Assembly: GCA_008690995.1 (NCBI GenBank)
Contig: VRMN01000010.1
Span: 372,001 to 436,000 of the forward strand
Length of the DNA stretch: 64,000 nucleotides
Direction: 5' to 3'
Origin: Porphyridium purpureum
Lineage: Eukaryota > Rhodophyta > Bangiophyceae > Porphyridiales > Porphyridiaceae
Below, piece after piece: positions 25,654 through 34,767 of the stretch. Under the pieces are notes generated by a model. That model ran no database searches. It was not told where the DNA came from and was given only the letters and a program-made list of their open reading frames with translations. Position numbers and translations under genes: made by a program. How positions within the stretch are numbered: the stretch's first letter is position 1; the number at the start of each line of letters is the position of its first letter.

Positions 25654-28239
25654 ATGGAGCGGTTTGAGGAGGATGAGGACGGCGTGCCGGAATGTCCGCT
25701 GTGTCTGGAGGAACTGGACACAACCGACCTGTCGCTCAAGCCGTGCCACTGCGGCTACCAGGTGTGCTTGTGGTGCTTGCATCATATCCGCGAGCAGCTC
25801 AACGGAAAGTGCCCGGCGTGTCGGACGCCGTACGCGGAAGAGAAGTTTGTCAAGGCAGAGATCGATCCGGAGGACGCAAAGCGCGCCGCGCGCGAGCGCG
25901 CCGAGGCAAAGCGCGAGCGCGAGCGAAAGGTCAGGCTGCAGAGGCTCGAGAAGGAGCGAGAAGAGGCTAGTGCACAGGCGCAGGCGCTTCCTAAACTGAT
26001 ACTCAAGCAGGCGCGCATTCTTTGTAAAAGCCTCGTCTACGTCAATGGGCTGTCACCCACCTTGGCGCGAGAGGAGGTGCTACGCAGACATGAGCTGTTC
26101 GGGCGGTTCGGGACGATTGAGCTCGTGCTGCTGAATCATCGCAGCTCGGCCCTTCGCGCCAGTAATAATGGACCAGGAGGCCCGTCCATGTCGGCCTACA
26201 TCAAGTTTGTCAAGGATACAGACGCGGCGCACGCCGTCCGCGCCGTAAACGGTGAGATCATGGACGGCCGCGAACTGCGGTGCGCCATCGCAACGACCAA
26301 ATACTGCGACTCTTTCATAGAGACTAATTGCGCTGAAAACGGCGACAGTGGGCTGCTGGTTCCGTGCGAATTGGAAAATTGCCTTTACCTTCACGCGCTC
26401 GCCGAGCCGGAAATCGTTATCTCATCGGCAGAGGACATGCTCGTAACACAGCTTGGGCCCCCGCCACCGGGCCACCTGTTTCCGCGTCTGCCGTCGGCAC
26501 AACCGGTAGCAGAGTCGCATCAGATGGGCAAGATTGTGTCAAACGCAGAGAAAGCCGTGCGCAGCGCACGCCAGAGCAGCACAGGAAAACCACGAAGTGT
26601 TGCGGGCCCTTCTTTGTCGGTTTCTCTCAATACTCAGCGACAGCAGCATTCTGCGGGTGTGAGCAGCACTTCTCTGGTTCCACTGGACCAGCTTGCGCCC
26701 CACCAGAACGGTGTGCATGCAAGTGGTGCTTTCTCAGACACGAGCCGGTCAATATCGGGAGGCAGCGCAATACTGTTTCCGTCGGGTTCCGTCTCAGTTT
26801 CGAGCGCGGGAGCCGGGACTGGGGCGGGTGCAGGGGTGTCGACCTTCTCGTCGTCCCTTTATCCTGAATCGACGACGACCGCCTTTAGTGCCGACTCTCC
26901 GCCGAAGCACAACAAGGTGTATCCGCCCGGGTACGTCGATCCGTTTGACGAAGAGAAGCCTCCAGCACTGGCGTCTGTCTCGGTCTCTTTGCGAAGCGTT
27001 GGCGCGACTATATCCAGTACCGCGAATAGTAGTGGTAGCTACAGCGGGCTTTATGGCAGCGCCAATGAGACAATGCGCACGAAAGGAAGTCAAGATAGTT
27101 CGGTGGCACCGGACAGAGCGTTCAGCGCCTCTCCAATCGTACCACCACCTGGCTTCGAAACATTCAAGATGAATGGTTCACTTGCGCAGAAGGGCGATTC
27201 CATACCACCGCCTCGGTCAGGGGGAGTGCCTGGAACGGAGAGTGGTGCGGAGTCAGACCACAGTAGCCAAGAGAGGGCCGCTACTGGGGGCACACATACC
27301 CAAGTATTGCCAGACGTGTCGGCGGAGATCCAAGAAATTTTGATGGGTCTGAACGGAACGGTGCAATCTCTGTCCTTGGGTGAAAGACAGGAATCTCAGC
27401 CACCCGGCATCACGCCAGCAGTTGGAATGACGCACACCACAGACGCGGCAGCCCCCGCAATGGCGGCTGCCGTGCAGATGCAGATGCAGATGCCACCTCT
27501 AATGACAGCGGAGCATGCGTATCCGTACACGAGTCGAGAGTACTCGCGTTTTGGGTTTGCGCGGGGTGGAAGCGGGGTACCTTCGGTGGATAGCCGCACC
27601 GTGGAATATCAGTCGAGTGCCGGACCGGCCGCTAAGGCGGTCACGGCAGCGACGGTGGCGCCTGGTCAGCATGCTCTTCCAGAGTCCTTCTATGGAGTGA
27701 GCATGTATGAGTCCTCGAGCCAGAATCAGAACGCTTCGTCTAGTATTCTGAGCATGATTCTAGGTGCAAACCAGAACCATAAAGCGGCGGCGCCGGTGTC
27801 GCATGTCGTGAGCGCAGCAGAGCTCGAGTCAAATATCTCGAGGTACAGCAGGAACATGAATGTGAACGCCGCGCCAGAGGCAAGCGCAAAGCTGCCGGTA
27901 CAGCCATCACTTCAGCAACCGATCAACATGATGCCTCCTGGTTTCACACCATTCGCTGCCGCGACCCATGCACAGGGCATGCCGAATGGAGGCGGTTGGG
28001 CGGCTCTGGACTCGGTCTTGATGCGTGGTAGAAACGCCAGCAGCGGAATCACGGATGGCGGAAGCGTGATTGGTGAAGCAGCAGGCGCGAGCTCGTCAGG
28101 TGGAAGTACAGGCCAACCACCGGCTTCTGGCGAGTTCGGTGCGGGAGTCGCAAACCACTCCTCGCCATTTCTGCACCATTCGTATCGCGCAACGTCTTCC
28201 AACGCCTACGCTTCGTCCGAATATATGGCGTGGCCGTAA
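25654..28239 (+). CDS. CNOT4: CNOT4-like RING-RRM E3 ubiquitin ligase
   Basis: An 861-residue protein with the architecture of CNOT4/Not4, the E3 ligase of the CCR4-NOT complex that ubiquitinates ribosomal proteins and stalled translation products. The N-terminal C4C4 RING has cysteines at 14, 17, 31, 33, 38, 41, 53 and 56, the spacing specific to CNOT4 (CPLC, CHCGYQVCLWC, CPAC). A charged coiled-coil follows (about 75-105), then an RRM (about 118-205, VYVNGLSPTLA to ELRCAIATTKYC), and a CCCH finger (TTKYC to CLYLH) that carries an extra 13-15 residues compared with animal CNOT4. The C-terminal 600 residues are Ser/Gly/Pro-rich and disordered, as in other Not4 proteins. The start codon lies just after a purine-rich leader. 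Confidence 0.93.
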   Translation: MERFEEDEDGVPECPLCLEELDTTDLSLKPCHCGYQVCLWCLHHIREQLNGKCPACRTPYAEEKFVKAEIDPEDAKRAARERAEAKRERERKVRLQRLEKEREEASAQAQALPKLILKQARILCKSLVYVNGLSPTLAREEVLRRHELFGRFGTIELVLLNHRSSALRASNNGPGGPSMSAYIKFVKDTDAAHAVRAVNGEIMDGRELRCAIATTKYCDSFIETNCAENGDSGLLVPCELENCLYLHALAEPEIVISSAEDMLVTQLGPPPPGHLFPRLPSAQPVAESHQMGKIVSNAEKAVRSARQSSTGKPRSVAGPSLSVSLNTQRQQHSAGVSSTSLVPLDQLAPHQNGVHASGAFSDTSRSISGGSAILFPSGSVSVSSAGAGTGAGAGVSTFSSSLYPESTTTAFSADSPPKHNKVYPPGYVDPFDEEKPPALASVSVSLRSVGATISSTANSSGSYSGLYGSANETMRTKGSQDSSVAPDRAFSASPIVPPPGFETFKMNGSLAQKGDSIPPPRSGGVPGTESGAESDHSSQERAATGGTHTQVLPDVSAEIQEILMGLNGTVQSLSLGERQESQPPGITPAVGMTHTTDAAAPAMAAAVQMQMQMPPLMTAEHAYPYTSREYSRFGFARGGSGVPSVDSRTVEYQSSAGPAAKAVTAATVAPGQHALPESFYGVSMYESSSQNQNASSSILSMILGANQNHKAAAPVSHVVSAAELESNISRYSRNMNVNAAPEASAKLPVQPSLQQPINMMPPGFTPFAAATHAQGMPNGGGWAALDSVLMRGRNASSGITDGGSVIGEAAGASSSGGSTGQPPASGEFGAGVANHSSPFLHHSYRATSSNAYASSEYMAWP

Positions 28240-29567
28240 TTTGTGCATGCGTCTGCTTTGGAAAGCTTTCTTCGCTTTCGGTTGTTTCTGTTCGCGCGAG
28301 TGTTGCCTTGCGCCGGTGCTCTGTGTTTGCTTTTCTCGTCTCAGTAGCTCTTGGTTTGTCCGCACGATGCTCTCCATCAGTAAAGGCGAAGCCATGACAG
28401 CTTCACCGCCACATGGTCGAGCGGCGATGGTCGAGCGAGTGCGACGGAAGGCGTCACGGCAGAGTCCGGACATGGTCCGAAAAACTTGCAAGCGGCGCTG
28501 GAAGACGCGGGATGAGACGAATGTTCAAGCCACGCTCGTACGCACGCATTAGCAAAGCAATAATGGAGCACACATCTGATCGGTCTGTGCACAGCGCCGC
28601 TTTAAATGCGACGGTCCAAGCGGCGAGCCTGACACAGATCGCCATGACGGTTCTCCTTCCACAGTAGCCTGTGATATGAAGCCTCATGAGAGTGAACACG
28701 TAGAACAGCGCGTGCATCTCAAAAGATTTGCTGGCAGTAGGATGAGTGCTTCGCGACGCTGGTGCACGCTGAGGTATCAGATCAATGAAATGCTCGTGAT
28801 TGGTGCATCTGCACGCAGTGACTGGTACCTGCTTCTCAAAGACGACGATGGCCGTGCTCTAAAACACGTGGAATGAATTCATGTTCGTTCTCAAAAGAAG
28901 TGCTTTTGCAGAGGGAAGAGAGATACGGCTTGCTTGCATTATGCGGCGCAGATCTACCTCTTGACAGAGTGCGTCATGGTTCATCGATACCCGCAAGCAC
29001 AATAATTTGAAAACTGCCGGTCGCGATTCATGCTCAATGACTCATCGTGATTGATTCCCTTATTCGAGAACGCTGTCACGCTGACCGTAGCAGATTTATA
29101 TTCTGAGATGGCAATGATCATGCTGCACATAACGTTCGATGAGCTCGACGACGCAAGTCTGCGCTGACCCGCTTCTGGCGGAGCCGAATCGGTAGAGAAA
29201 GGCGCGGAAGCAGAGCTGGACAGAGCCAGGCGGGCTTTGCCCTCTAGCTGACTGGGTAAAAGCAGACATCACGGTGTATTTTTTTCAGAACAGACGGGCA
29301 AAGGAAGTGGTGCGTTATTCTCAGAAATGTCCTTCGAGGCAGATCCCATAAATCTCGCCGTACATCCTCAGTATGCTCGCGATCGGGTCTTTGCCGATCA
29401 AGTTCTCCGAGACAAGCACTGAATAAACTCTGCGTGTGTACGAGATCACTCCAGAAGTCGTCCACGTGTGCTGGTATAGTGCTAAAGTTGTGCCATGAGA
29501 AGCGCCCTGTCAATACCGACGCCGTAGTGTGCCGTTGCAGAGGGCTTCGTACGATACGGATAGAAAT
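28240..29567. other. 1.3 kb between convergent genes, no supported gene
   Basis: Lies between the 3' ends of the CNOT4 and glycosyltransferase genes. Frames present are short, without domain or plausible start. No tandem repeats or GTACAGT boxes were seen, which fits a region without promoters. For tail-to-tail genes in this window the gap is unusually long, so a non-coding RNA or an intron-containing small gene cannot be excluded. Confidence 0.4.
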
Positions 29568-32423
29568 CTATATAAAGTGCTCTCCTGCGATCAGCAACTT
29601 GGGTTCCCGGCCCAGACGCACTGCGGCCTCAGTGAATGAGCTCCACCCGCTGCCCCAGATCTCTTTTGTCCTTGCCAGAAGGTATAAATCGGCAACGGCG
29701 TACCGCATGCACATTAGCGCTCTTGAATCGCAATCACGCTTGAGTGTGAATACGCGAGTGGAACCAAACTGCTCCTGAAGCTGCAGCGGAATGTCCTTGT
29801 CGTCTGCGGCCACAAAGAAAGTGGCGGCTGTATTCGTCTGCAGCTCGCTCTGGAGCTTCCTTGCAAATGCCTGGACTGACGCCTTGCTGCGCCACTCGTT
29901 CAAGACGCGTGTCTGCTCCTCGCCGTACTCGCGCACCGGGTCGACGCCTGGGATGTCGTGACTCAAGTCGCGGCTCCGGATGTGCATTCCGACCATGTTG
30001 GAAAAGTCCAGCTCATCAAATTGTGCCATGTAGGCCAGAACCGCGTCGTGAGGGCGCAGCGACTTGACCGCCTTGTTCTCATCTGTCCATCCGGCGTACC
30101 CAGACTCCATCACATAAGCACCTTTGAAATAGATCACGGAGCCCTTCCGGTTCACCACTTTTTTACCCTTGACCGCGCCATCGCCTTCCGCCTCCATGTA
30201 ATTGTAGCTCACCACTTTTTCCCACGCCTTGTCCCACTGCACCTCGTTCGTGAACGGCCACTTGGGCTTGAGGCTGCTGATGACTGCCACGTTGCTCATG
30301 TTGAACAGCAAGTCCATGCTCGTCTGCAGATGCGAGTCCGGCTCCCAAACCACTAATAACCCTCTTCGTGTCGCCTTGGCGAAAGCCATGCCGCTGCTCA
30401 GCGCCCGCATGCGGTTGCCGAGCCCATGCATCACGTGCATGATTAAGATACTTGGTTTGGCGTTCTTATTTTCGTTGTCATCATCGAGAGTCTTCATCTC
30501 TTCCTCATAGAGCATGAGCTCAGCGAGTAGCACCTCGCGCGCGTGGGTGCCCATGCACTGAATCACGCTCCAACCGAGACCATACTCATCATGCAATCGC
30601 CGGCCTAGTCCGAGATCCCACGCCTTCTTGGCGTCTTCCGCGCCGACAATGTCGCTCAGTCGTTGTGGGACGCGGTGCGACTTTAGCGTGAGATGAGGCC
30701 CGTTGCGTGAGACCACGTCGTACTCGCTTGGCTCAAATTTCTCGTCGTTCAAAAAGGCTGGTGTCCACTTGTCCAGCCCTTCGAGCATCAGACGGTTGTA
30801 GTCCACTTCGACTTCGACAAAACGCACGCCACTTTGCGACCGCGCCTTATCACCATGCTCCACGTGGTGCAGCGACCCGTACTTGATGTCTTGGCGCGCA
30901 TATCCCGCCTCCTCAAGCCGTGAGTAAAAGTCTTCATCGTCCCAACCGTACGTCTGGATTCTCTCATCGTAGCCCATCACCTTCCACACTGCGGCCTTGG
31001 GCGCAATCACCATACCATTCAGGTGCACCTCATTCTCGTTTTTCGCATTGCGCCAATTGCCCGAGTAAAACACGCGATCGTCCGCTTTGACAGCGTGCTT
31101 CTCTAGCAAGTCCGGTTCCAATTTGTAGTCGCAGTCCACCCGCAAAACAATGGGTCGTGTGACCAGCGACATGCCCAGATTAAATGCGCGACTGAGCACC
31201 CAATGCGGCTCATTCTCAACTCGCACAATATGCACGCGGGGGTCCTTCTCAACCAGCTTGCCGAGGACTTCCTCCAACGGCGGGTCAGACGACCAGTCCA
31301 CCACAATTATTTCGTCGACGCCCTGAACTTCGAGCCACGTGGGAAGCGATTGCAAGGCCACAGACTGTCTGTTCATGCACACCGCCACCAGCGAGGCTCC
31401 GGTTTTCGCAGTCTCGGCAGTTGCCAGCTGTCCAGTTTTCACCTTGCTTGCGCTTGGCGGAAGCCACGGAATCTGCGTTGTGCTTTCAGACCCTCGCAAC
31501 GCTGCAGAAGCAGCGGCACGAGAAGAAGCTCCTGCAGCTAATCCACCAGCGTCTGCCGCCATACCTGCACCTTGCTCCTTTCCGCTGATGACCGCTGGCG
31601 AATTCACTTGTTGTGCTTTCTCCGACATGGCATCAGATCTAGTGTTCACAGCGCCCGAAAACTCGGGCGCCTCGGTAAAGATGAAAAACATGGCAATAAA
31701 AATCAGTGAGATGTACATGAATTGCGGCAGAGCGGCCCACCAATTCCAAGGCGCCTTGGGAAGCGACGGCATCGCCAAAGTCGATGCACCTGAATTTGCA
31801 CCCAAACCGCTCCGAACGGCGCCTGCATTCATTCCCATGGTCCAGTCATTGTAACCGTACTGCTGCACAGACGCCTTTTGCTCCGATGCTGCTGATGCAG
31901 GCGCTCGACGTACGGGCATCAGTCCCGAGACGCTCAAGCTCGATGGCTGCAGCTGCTGCGGTGGCGGGATCTGCAATGACGGACCAGACATCATTGCGCG
32001 GCGCAGATTAACATCATGGTTGAGCCTTTGCTGCCGCTGCTGTTCATCATACAACATCTGTTGCGGACTGCGACCTTGCTGTGGGTATGCAGCTGCTGAC
32101 GAGTACACCTGGCTCTGCGGGTGAGGCTGTGCTTGCGCCTGAGCGCGAATATGCTGGAACAAGTCATCAGGCACTCTGCCCTGGGCTGGATATGCCTCGG
32201 ACGGCGCCATGGACGCGGATGCCGGATGTTGCGCGTGTGGGTACGCTTGGGTGTGCGATGCGCCCGGAAACGGCGAGCCGCGATATGAGCCGTCTAATCG
32301 ACCACCGGACCAAGCCGCACGCTGCGAGTGCTGTGCTTGAGGCTGAGGCGCCATTTGGGCATCCGCGTGATACAGAGCGCTTGCGCCCGCAGCCTGCGCT
32401 CGTCCAAACATCCGCGGATCCAT
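29568..32423 (-). CDS. Two-domain glycosyltransferase: GT-A (galactosyltransferase-type) fused to fucosyltransferase-like GT-B domain
   Basis: A 951-residue membrane enzyme. A Gln/Pro/Ala-rich cytosolic tail (1-225) precedes one membrane helix (about 230-250, FMYISLIFIAMFFIF), giving a type II Golgi topology. The first lumenal domain (about 343-530) is a GT-A fold with DXD as RVDCDYKLEPD (430-432) and the GWDDEDFYSRL motif of galactosyltransferase C-terminal regions. The second (about 655-951) resembles O-fucosyltransferase/NodZ-type GT-B enzymes: HGLGNRMRALSSGMAFA, VVWEPDSHL, the HxR motif GMHIRSRDLS, and the C-terminal WSSFTEAAVRLG. Both domains keep their signature residues. A role in making cell-surface polysaccharide is inferred. 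The extension upstream of 32423 starts at GTG and is not used. Confidence 0.82.
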   Translation of the reverse strand: MDPRMFGRAQAAGASALYHADAQMAPQPQAQHSQRAAWSGGRLDGSYRGSPFPGASHTQAYPHAQHPASASMAPSEAYPAQGRVPDDLFQHIRAQAQAQPHPQSQVYSSAAAYPQQGRSPQQMLYDEQQRQQRLNHDVNLRRAMMSGPSLQIPPPQQLQPSSLSVSGLMPVRRAPASAASEQKASVQQYGYNDWTMGMNAGAVRSGLGANSGASTLAMPSLPKAPWNWWAALPQFMYISLIFIAMFFIFTEAPEFSGAVNTRSDAMSEKAQQVNSPAVISGKEQGAGMAADAGGLAAGASSRAAASAALRGSESTTQIPWLPPSASKVKTGQLATAETAKTGASLVAVCMNRQSVALQSLPTWLEVQGVDEIIVVDWSSDPPLEEVLGKLVEKDPRVHIVRVENEPHWVLSRAFNLGMSLVTRPIVLRVDCDYKLEPDLLEKHAVKADDRVFYSGNWRNAKNENEVHLNGMVIAPKAAVWKVMGYDERIQTYGWDDEDFYSRLEEAGYARQDIKYGSLHHVEHGDKARSQSGVRFVEVEVDYNRLMLEGLDKWTPAFLNDEKFEPSEYDVVSRNGPHLTLKSHRVPQRLSDIVGAEDAKKAWDLGLGRRLHDEYGLGWSVIQCMGTHAREVLLAELMLYEEEMKTLDDDNENKNAKPSILIMHVMHGLGNRMRALSSGMAFAKATRRGLLVVWEPDSHLQTSMDLLFNMSNVAVISSLKPKWPFTNEVQWDKAWEKVVSYNYMEAEGDGAVKGKKVVNRKGSVIYFKGAYVMESGYAGWTDENKAVKSLRPHDAVLAYMAQFDELDFSNMVGMHIRSRDLSHDIPGVDPVREYGEEQTRVLNEWRSKASVQAFARKLQSELQTNTAATFFVAADDKDIPLQLQEQFGSTRVFTLKRDCDSRALMCMRYAVADLYLLARTKEIWGSGWSSFTEAAVRLGREPKLLIAGEHFI

Positions 32424-32767
32424 TCCACCCCGAACGCAGAACACTCAGACGCGCGGTCTCCCCCCTTGGCCCAGCTCACCCGCCAGCCCCGCCAGCACGA
32501 CCAAGCCAACCTTTCTTCCTCTTCGTCTCAATCACACACGCACTCAGGTCAACCATCCACCATCTGTACCAAGACCGTTCTTCCCTCCCCTTGACTCTTC
32601 CCGTTTTTCCTTGCGTTGAATCTTCTGCAGCGCCGTGTGTCTCCCTCGCTCGCTCGTCCCCTCTCACACACACACAGAGAAATATCACTGCTCGCAGAAC
32701 GCACACCTTCACCCGCACAAACGATGCGCGACTACCCATGCAGCGCGCGTTCAGTGGCCTTGTGCGC

Positions 32768-32770
<3 letters not shown>

Positions 32771-32810
<40 letters not shown>
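32771..32810. repeat. (CT)20 microsatellite
   Basis: Forty bases of pure CT upstream of the glycosyltransferase gene, the longest dinucleotide run in the window; reads (AG)20 on that gene's coding strand. Confidence 0.95.
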
Positions 32811-32816
<6 letters not shown>

Positions 32817-33220
32817 GCCCACCTGTCTGAGCCTGCCCCCTCTCACACACGCAACTGTACCTCCACTTCTCTGCTTTCTCTCTCTCTCTCTCGCGTCCGG
32901 TCGCACATCAATTCCCGCTGTCACACTGTACCCCGGCCCGATTCCACACACGAACCGCACGCGCAGCCAACGCCTCGCGTTTGGCACGGGAAGAACAGAT
33001 AACAGCGCGCCAGAACTCCGAGCACAGGCGGTGTGGACACAAGCACACGGACCGCGCTCCCGCATCACAGCCGCACAGCTTGGAACATGACTGGCCGCAA
33101 TCACCCGAGACATCCGTCGTCTGCAACTTTGCAGGCCTCGCTTGTCTCCCGCACGCAACGATCCATTCATGCCAACCGACTCCCCGCCAACCCTGCATCC
33201 CTTATCGGCTCATACACAAC

Positions 33221-33263
33221 CCGATACGCCGATTAGCCGATTAGCCAATACGCCGATGCGCCG
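33221..33263. repeat. Degenerate 8-bp CCGA array
   Basis: Five units in 8-bp phase: CCGATACG, CCGATTAG, CCGATTAG, CCAATACG and CCGATGCG, then CCG. The two CCGATTAG units differ by one base from CCGAATAG at 24725-24788. A second phased stretch of ACAAGCCG-type units follows at about 33295-33320. Sits 60-100 bp from an inverted pair of GTACAGT boxes. Confidence 0.8.
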
Positions 33264-33537
33264 CCAACATATCATCGCTTCTCGGCTCGCACCCACAAGC
33301 CGACAAGCCGATAAGTCGTTAAGGACTGTACCGTCCGGTGGATATGGTGAAAGGAGGTACAGTTTATCTCGGAGATCGTTTGTGTGTGTGCGTGCAAGTG
33401 ACGAGCGGGAGAAGAGCGGGGGAGAGAAGAGAAGAGAGGGAAGAGAGAGAAGACACGGACAGAGATGTGGTGGTGATGGTAGGTAGGTGAACGTATCGTT
33501 CGTGGTCTGCAGTGGCAAGGTACGCGTGGCAGCGAGA

Positions 33538-34611
33538 ATGATGTTTGTGTCGTCTGTGGCGGAATGGGCAGGTGGGAAGGCCTGCGCGCGGCGTGGAATC
33601 GAACGGGACGTGAGACGAGGTGATGTGGTAGACGTGAGAGATGCGGCAATCGCGGTGGGCACGGAGAGAAGAAGGAGGAGCAGGAGTAGATGCGTGGCTG
33701 TGTTTCAGAAAAGAGATCTCCACGCGGGTGAGCGGATGTCCTGCGTTGAAGGGTGCGATGCGGGCGGAACGAGTCGAAGACAAGTCGTCGTGAAGGGACT
33801 GGAGGGTTTGCTCGTCGCGGCGTTCGCGATGGGCTTGTCTAACAGCCCAGCGCTCGCGAATATTGGCGGAACAGAGCGCTGCGACGCGCTGCAAGTCGAT
33901 GCGGGGTGTGCATCGAATGGCGTGAAACTGCGTGATATCACCGTGTACCCCATCGCCCATTTTGATGCTGCGGCCGGCGCCGAAATCACAGACAAGGTCT
34001 TTCTGGATATTTCGTCGGTCGGTCGCGAGCTTGGCCGCATAGAAATCGGACTGTTCGGCAGGCTCGCGCCAAAAAGCGCGGCGGTTTTCCGCTCGATGTG
34101 CGAAGGCAAGTACGATCAGGGCAACGCGCCCCTCGGGTATGCAGGCAGTACCTTGTTTCGAGTCAATTTGAACGAAGCTCTGTATATGGGTCGGCTAGCA
34201 AAAGGCGCCGCAGTGCGCACAGAAAATTACATCGACAACACCGGGCGCGTGCGAGCGCGCAGGCTCAGTGCTGCCGATAGCACGCTCAATGGTGAGGAAG
34301 AATCTTTGCCTATTGACCAAGCGGGTCTCTTGCTCATGAAGAAAGGCGGCGGCACGTTCGAGTTTGTCATCAAGCCAGCACCCGGGTCTCCTAAATATCT
34401 GGTGGATGATTATTTGGTGGTGGGCCAGGTCACATCCGGCATGGATGTGATTGCGAGGCTCAACTTTTTGCCGGTGAACCAGCCAACGCCATATAAGGAC
34501 TCCTTTATCCTTGCGGGCAAACTGATCAAGGATAAGCGGGCCACAGCTGCTGCGGATGACGTTAACAAGCCACTGACCAAAACGGTGATTCGTGGAACAG
34601 GCTTAATCTAG
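33538..34611 (+). CDS. Thylakoid-lumen cyclophilin-type peptidyl-prolyl isomerase (Tat-targeted)
   Basis: A 357-residue protein with a bipartite plastid signal. An Arg/Ser-rich transit region (1-75) is followed by a twin-arginine lumen signal: RRQVVVKG (RR at 80-81), a hydrophobic core and the SPALA|NIGG cleavage site near residue 107. The mature part holds a cyclophilin domain (about 135-340), recognisable by VFLDISSVGRELGRIEIGLFG, PKSAAVFRSMCEG, FEFVIKP and VVGQVTSGMDVI. The usual FHR-x-I active-site strand is replaced by STLFRVN, so isomerase activity may be weak. The known lumenal family assists photosystem assembly. ATGs at 33538 and 33541 are adjacent; the GTG further up is ignored. The 3' end lies 156 bp from the nucleoporin gene end. 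Confidence 0.82.
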   Translation: MMFVSSVAEWAGGKACARRGIERDVRRGDVVDVRDAAIAVGTERRRRSRSRCVAVFQKRDLHAGERMSCVEGCDAGGTSRRQVVVKGLEGLLVAAFAMGLSNSPALANIGGTERCDALQVDAGCASNGVKLRDITVYPIAHFDAAAGAEITDKVFLDISSVGRELGRIEIGLFGRLAPKSAAVFRSMCEGKYDQGNAPLGYAGSTLFRVNLNEALYMGRLAKGAAVRTENYIDNTGRVRARRLSAADSTLNGEEESLPIDQAGLLLMKKGGGTFEFVIKPAPGSPKYLVDDYLVVGQVTSGMDVIARLNFLPVNQPTPYKDSFILAGKLIKDKRATAAADDVNKPLTKTVIRGTGLI

Positions 34612-34767
34612 GCAAACAAACGGAGGAAAACTTGAGACCTGCCGTGGTGCGGATGCTCACACCTCTCTGCGTTGCTTTCCCCATTTGACCCTCGTGCACA
34701 GGCTTTCAAGCCAACAAGAGAAAGCGTCCACTAAAACGTCTAGCCGTTTCTTACCGAATGGCGCTCG

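Larger units (their letters stand above)
32424..33537. promoter_or_regulatory. Divergent promoter region of glycosyltransferase and cyclophilin genes
   Basis: 1.1 kb with (CT)20 at 32771-32810, a second CT-rich tract near 32878-32893, ACTGTACC at 32854-32861 and 32925-32932, the degenerate 8-bp CCGA array (33221-33263) with more AAGCCGA units to about 33320, then ACTGTACC (33325-33332) and GGTACAGT (33356-33363) as an inverted pair 23 bp apart. The region is non-coding as far as I can see. Confidence 0.6.
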
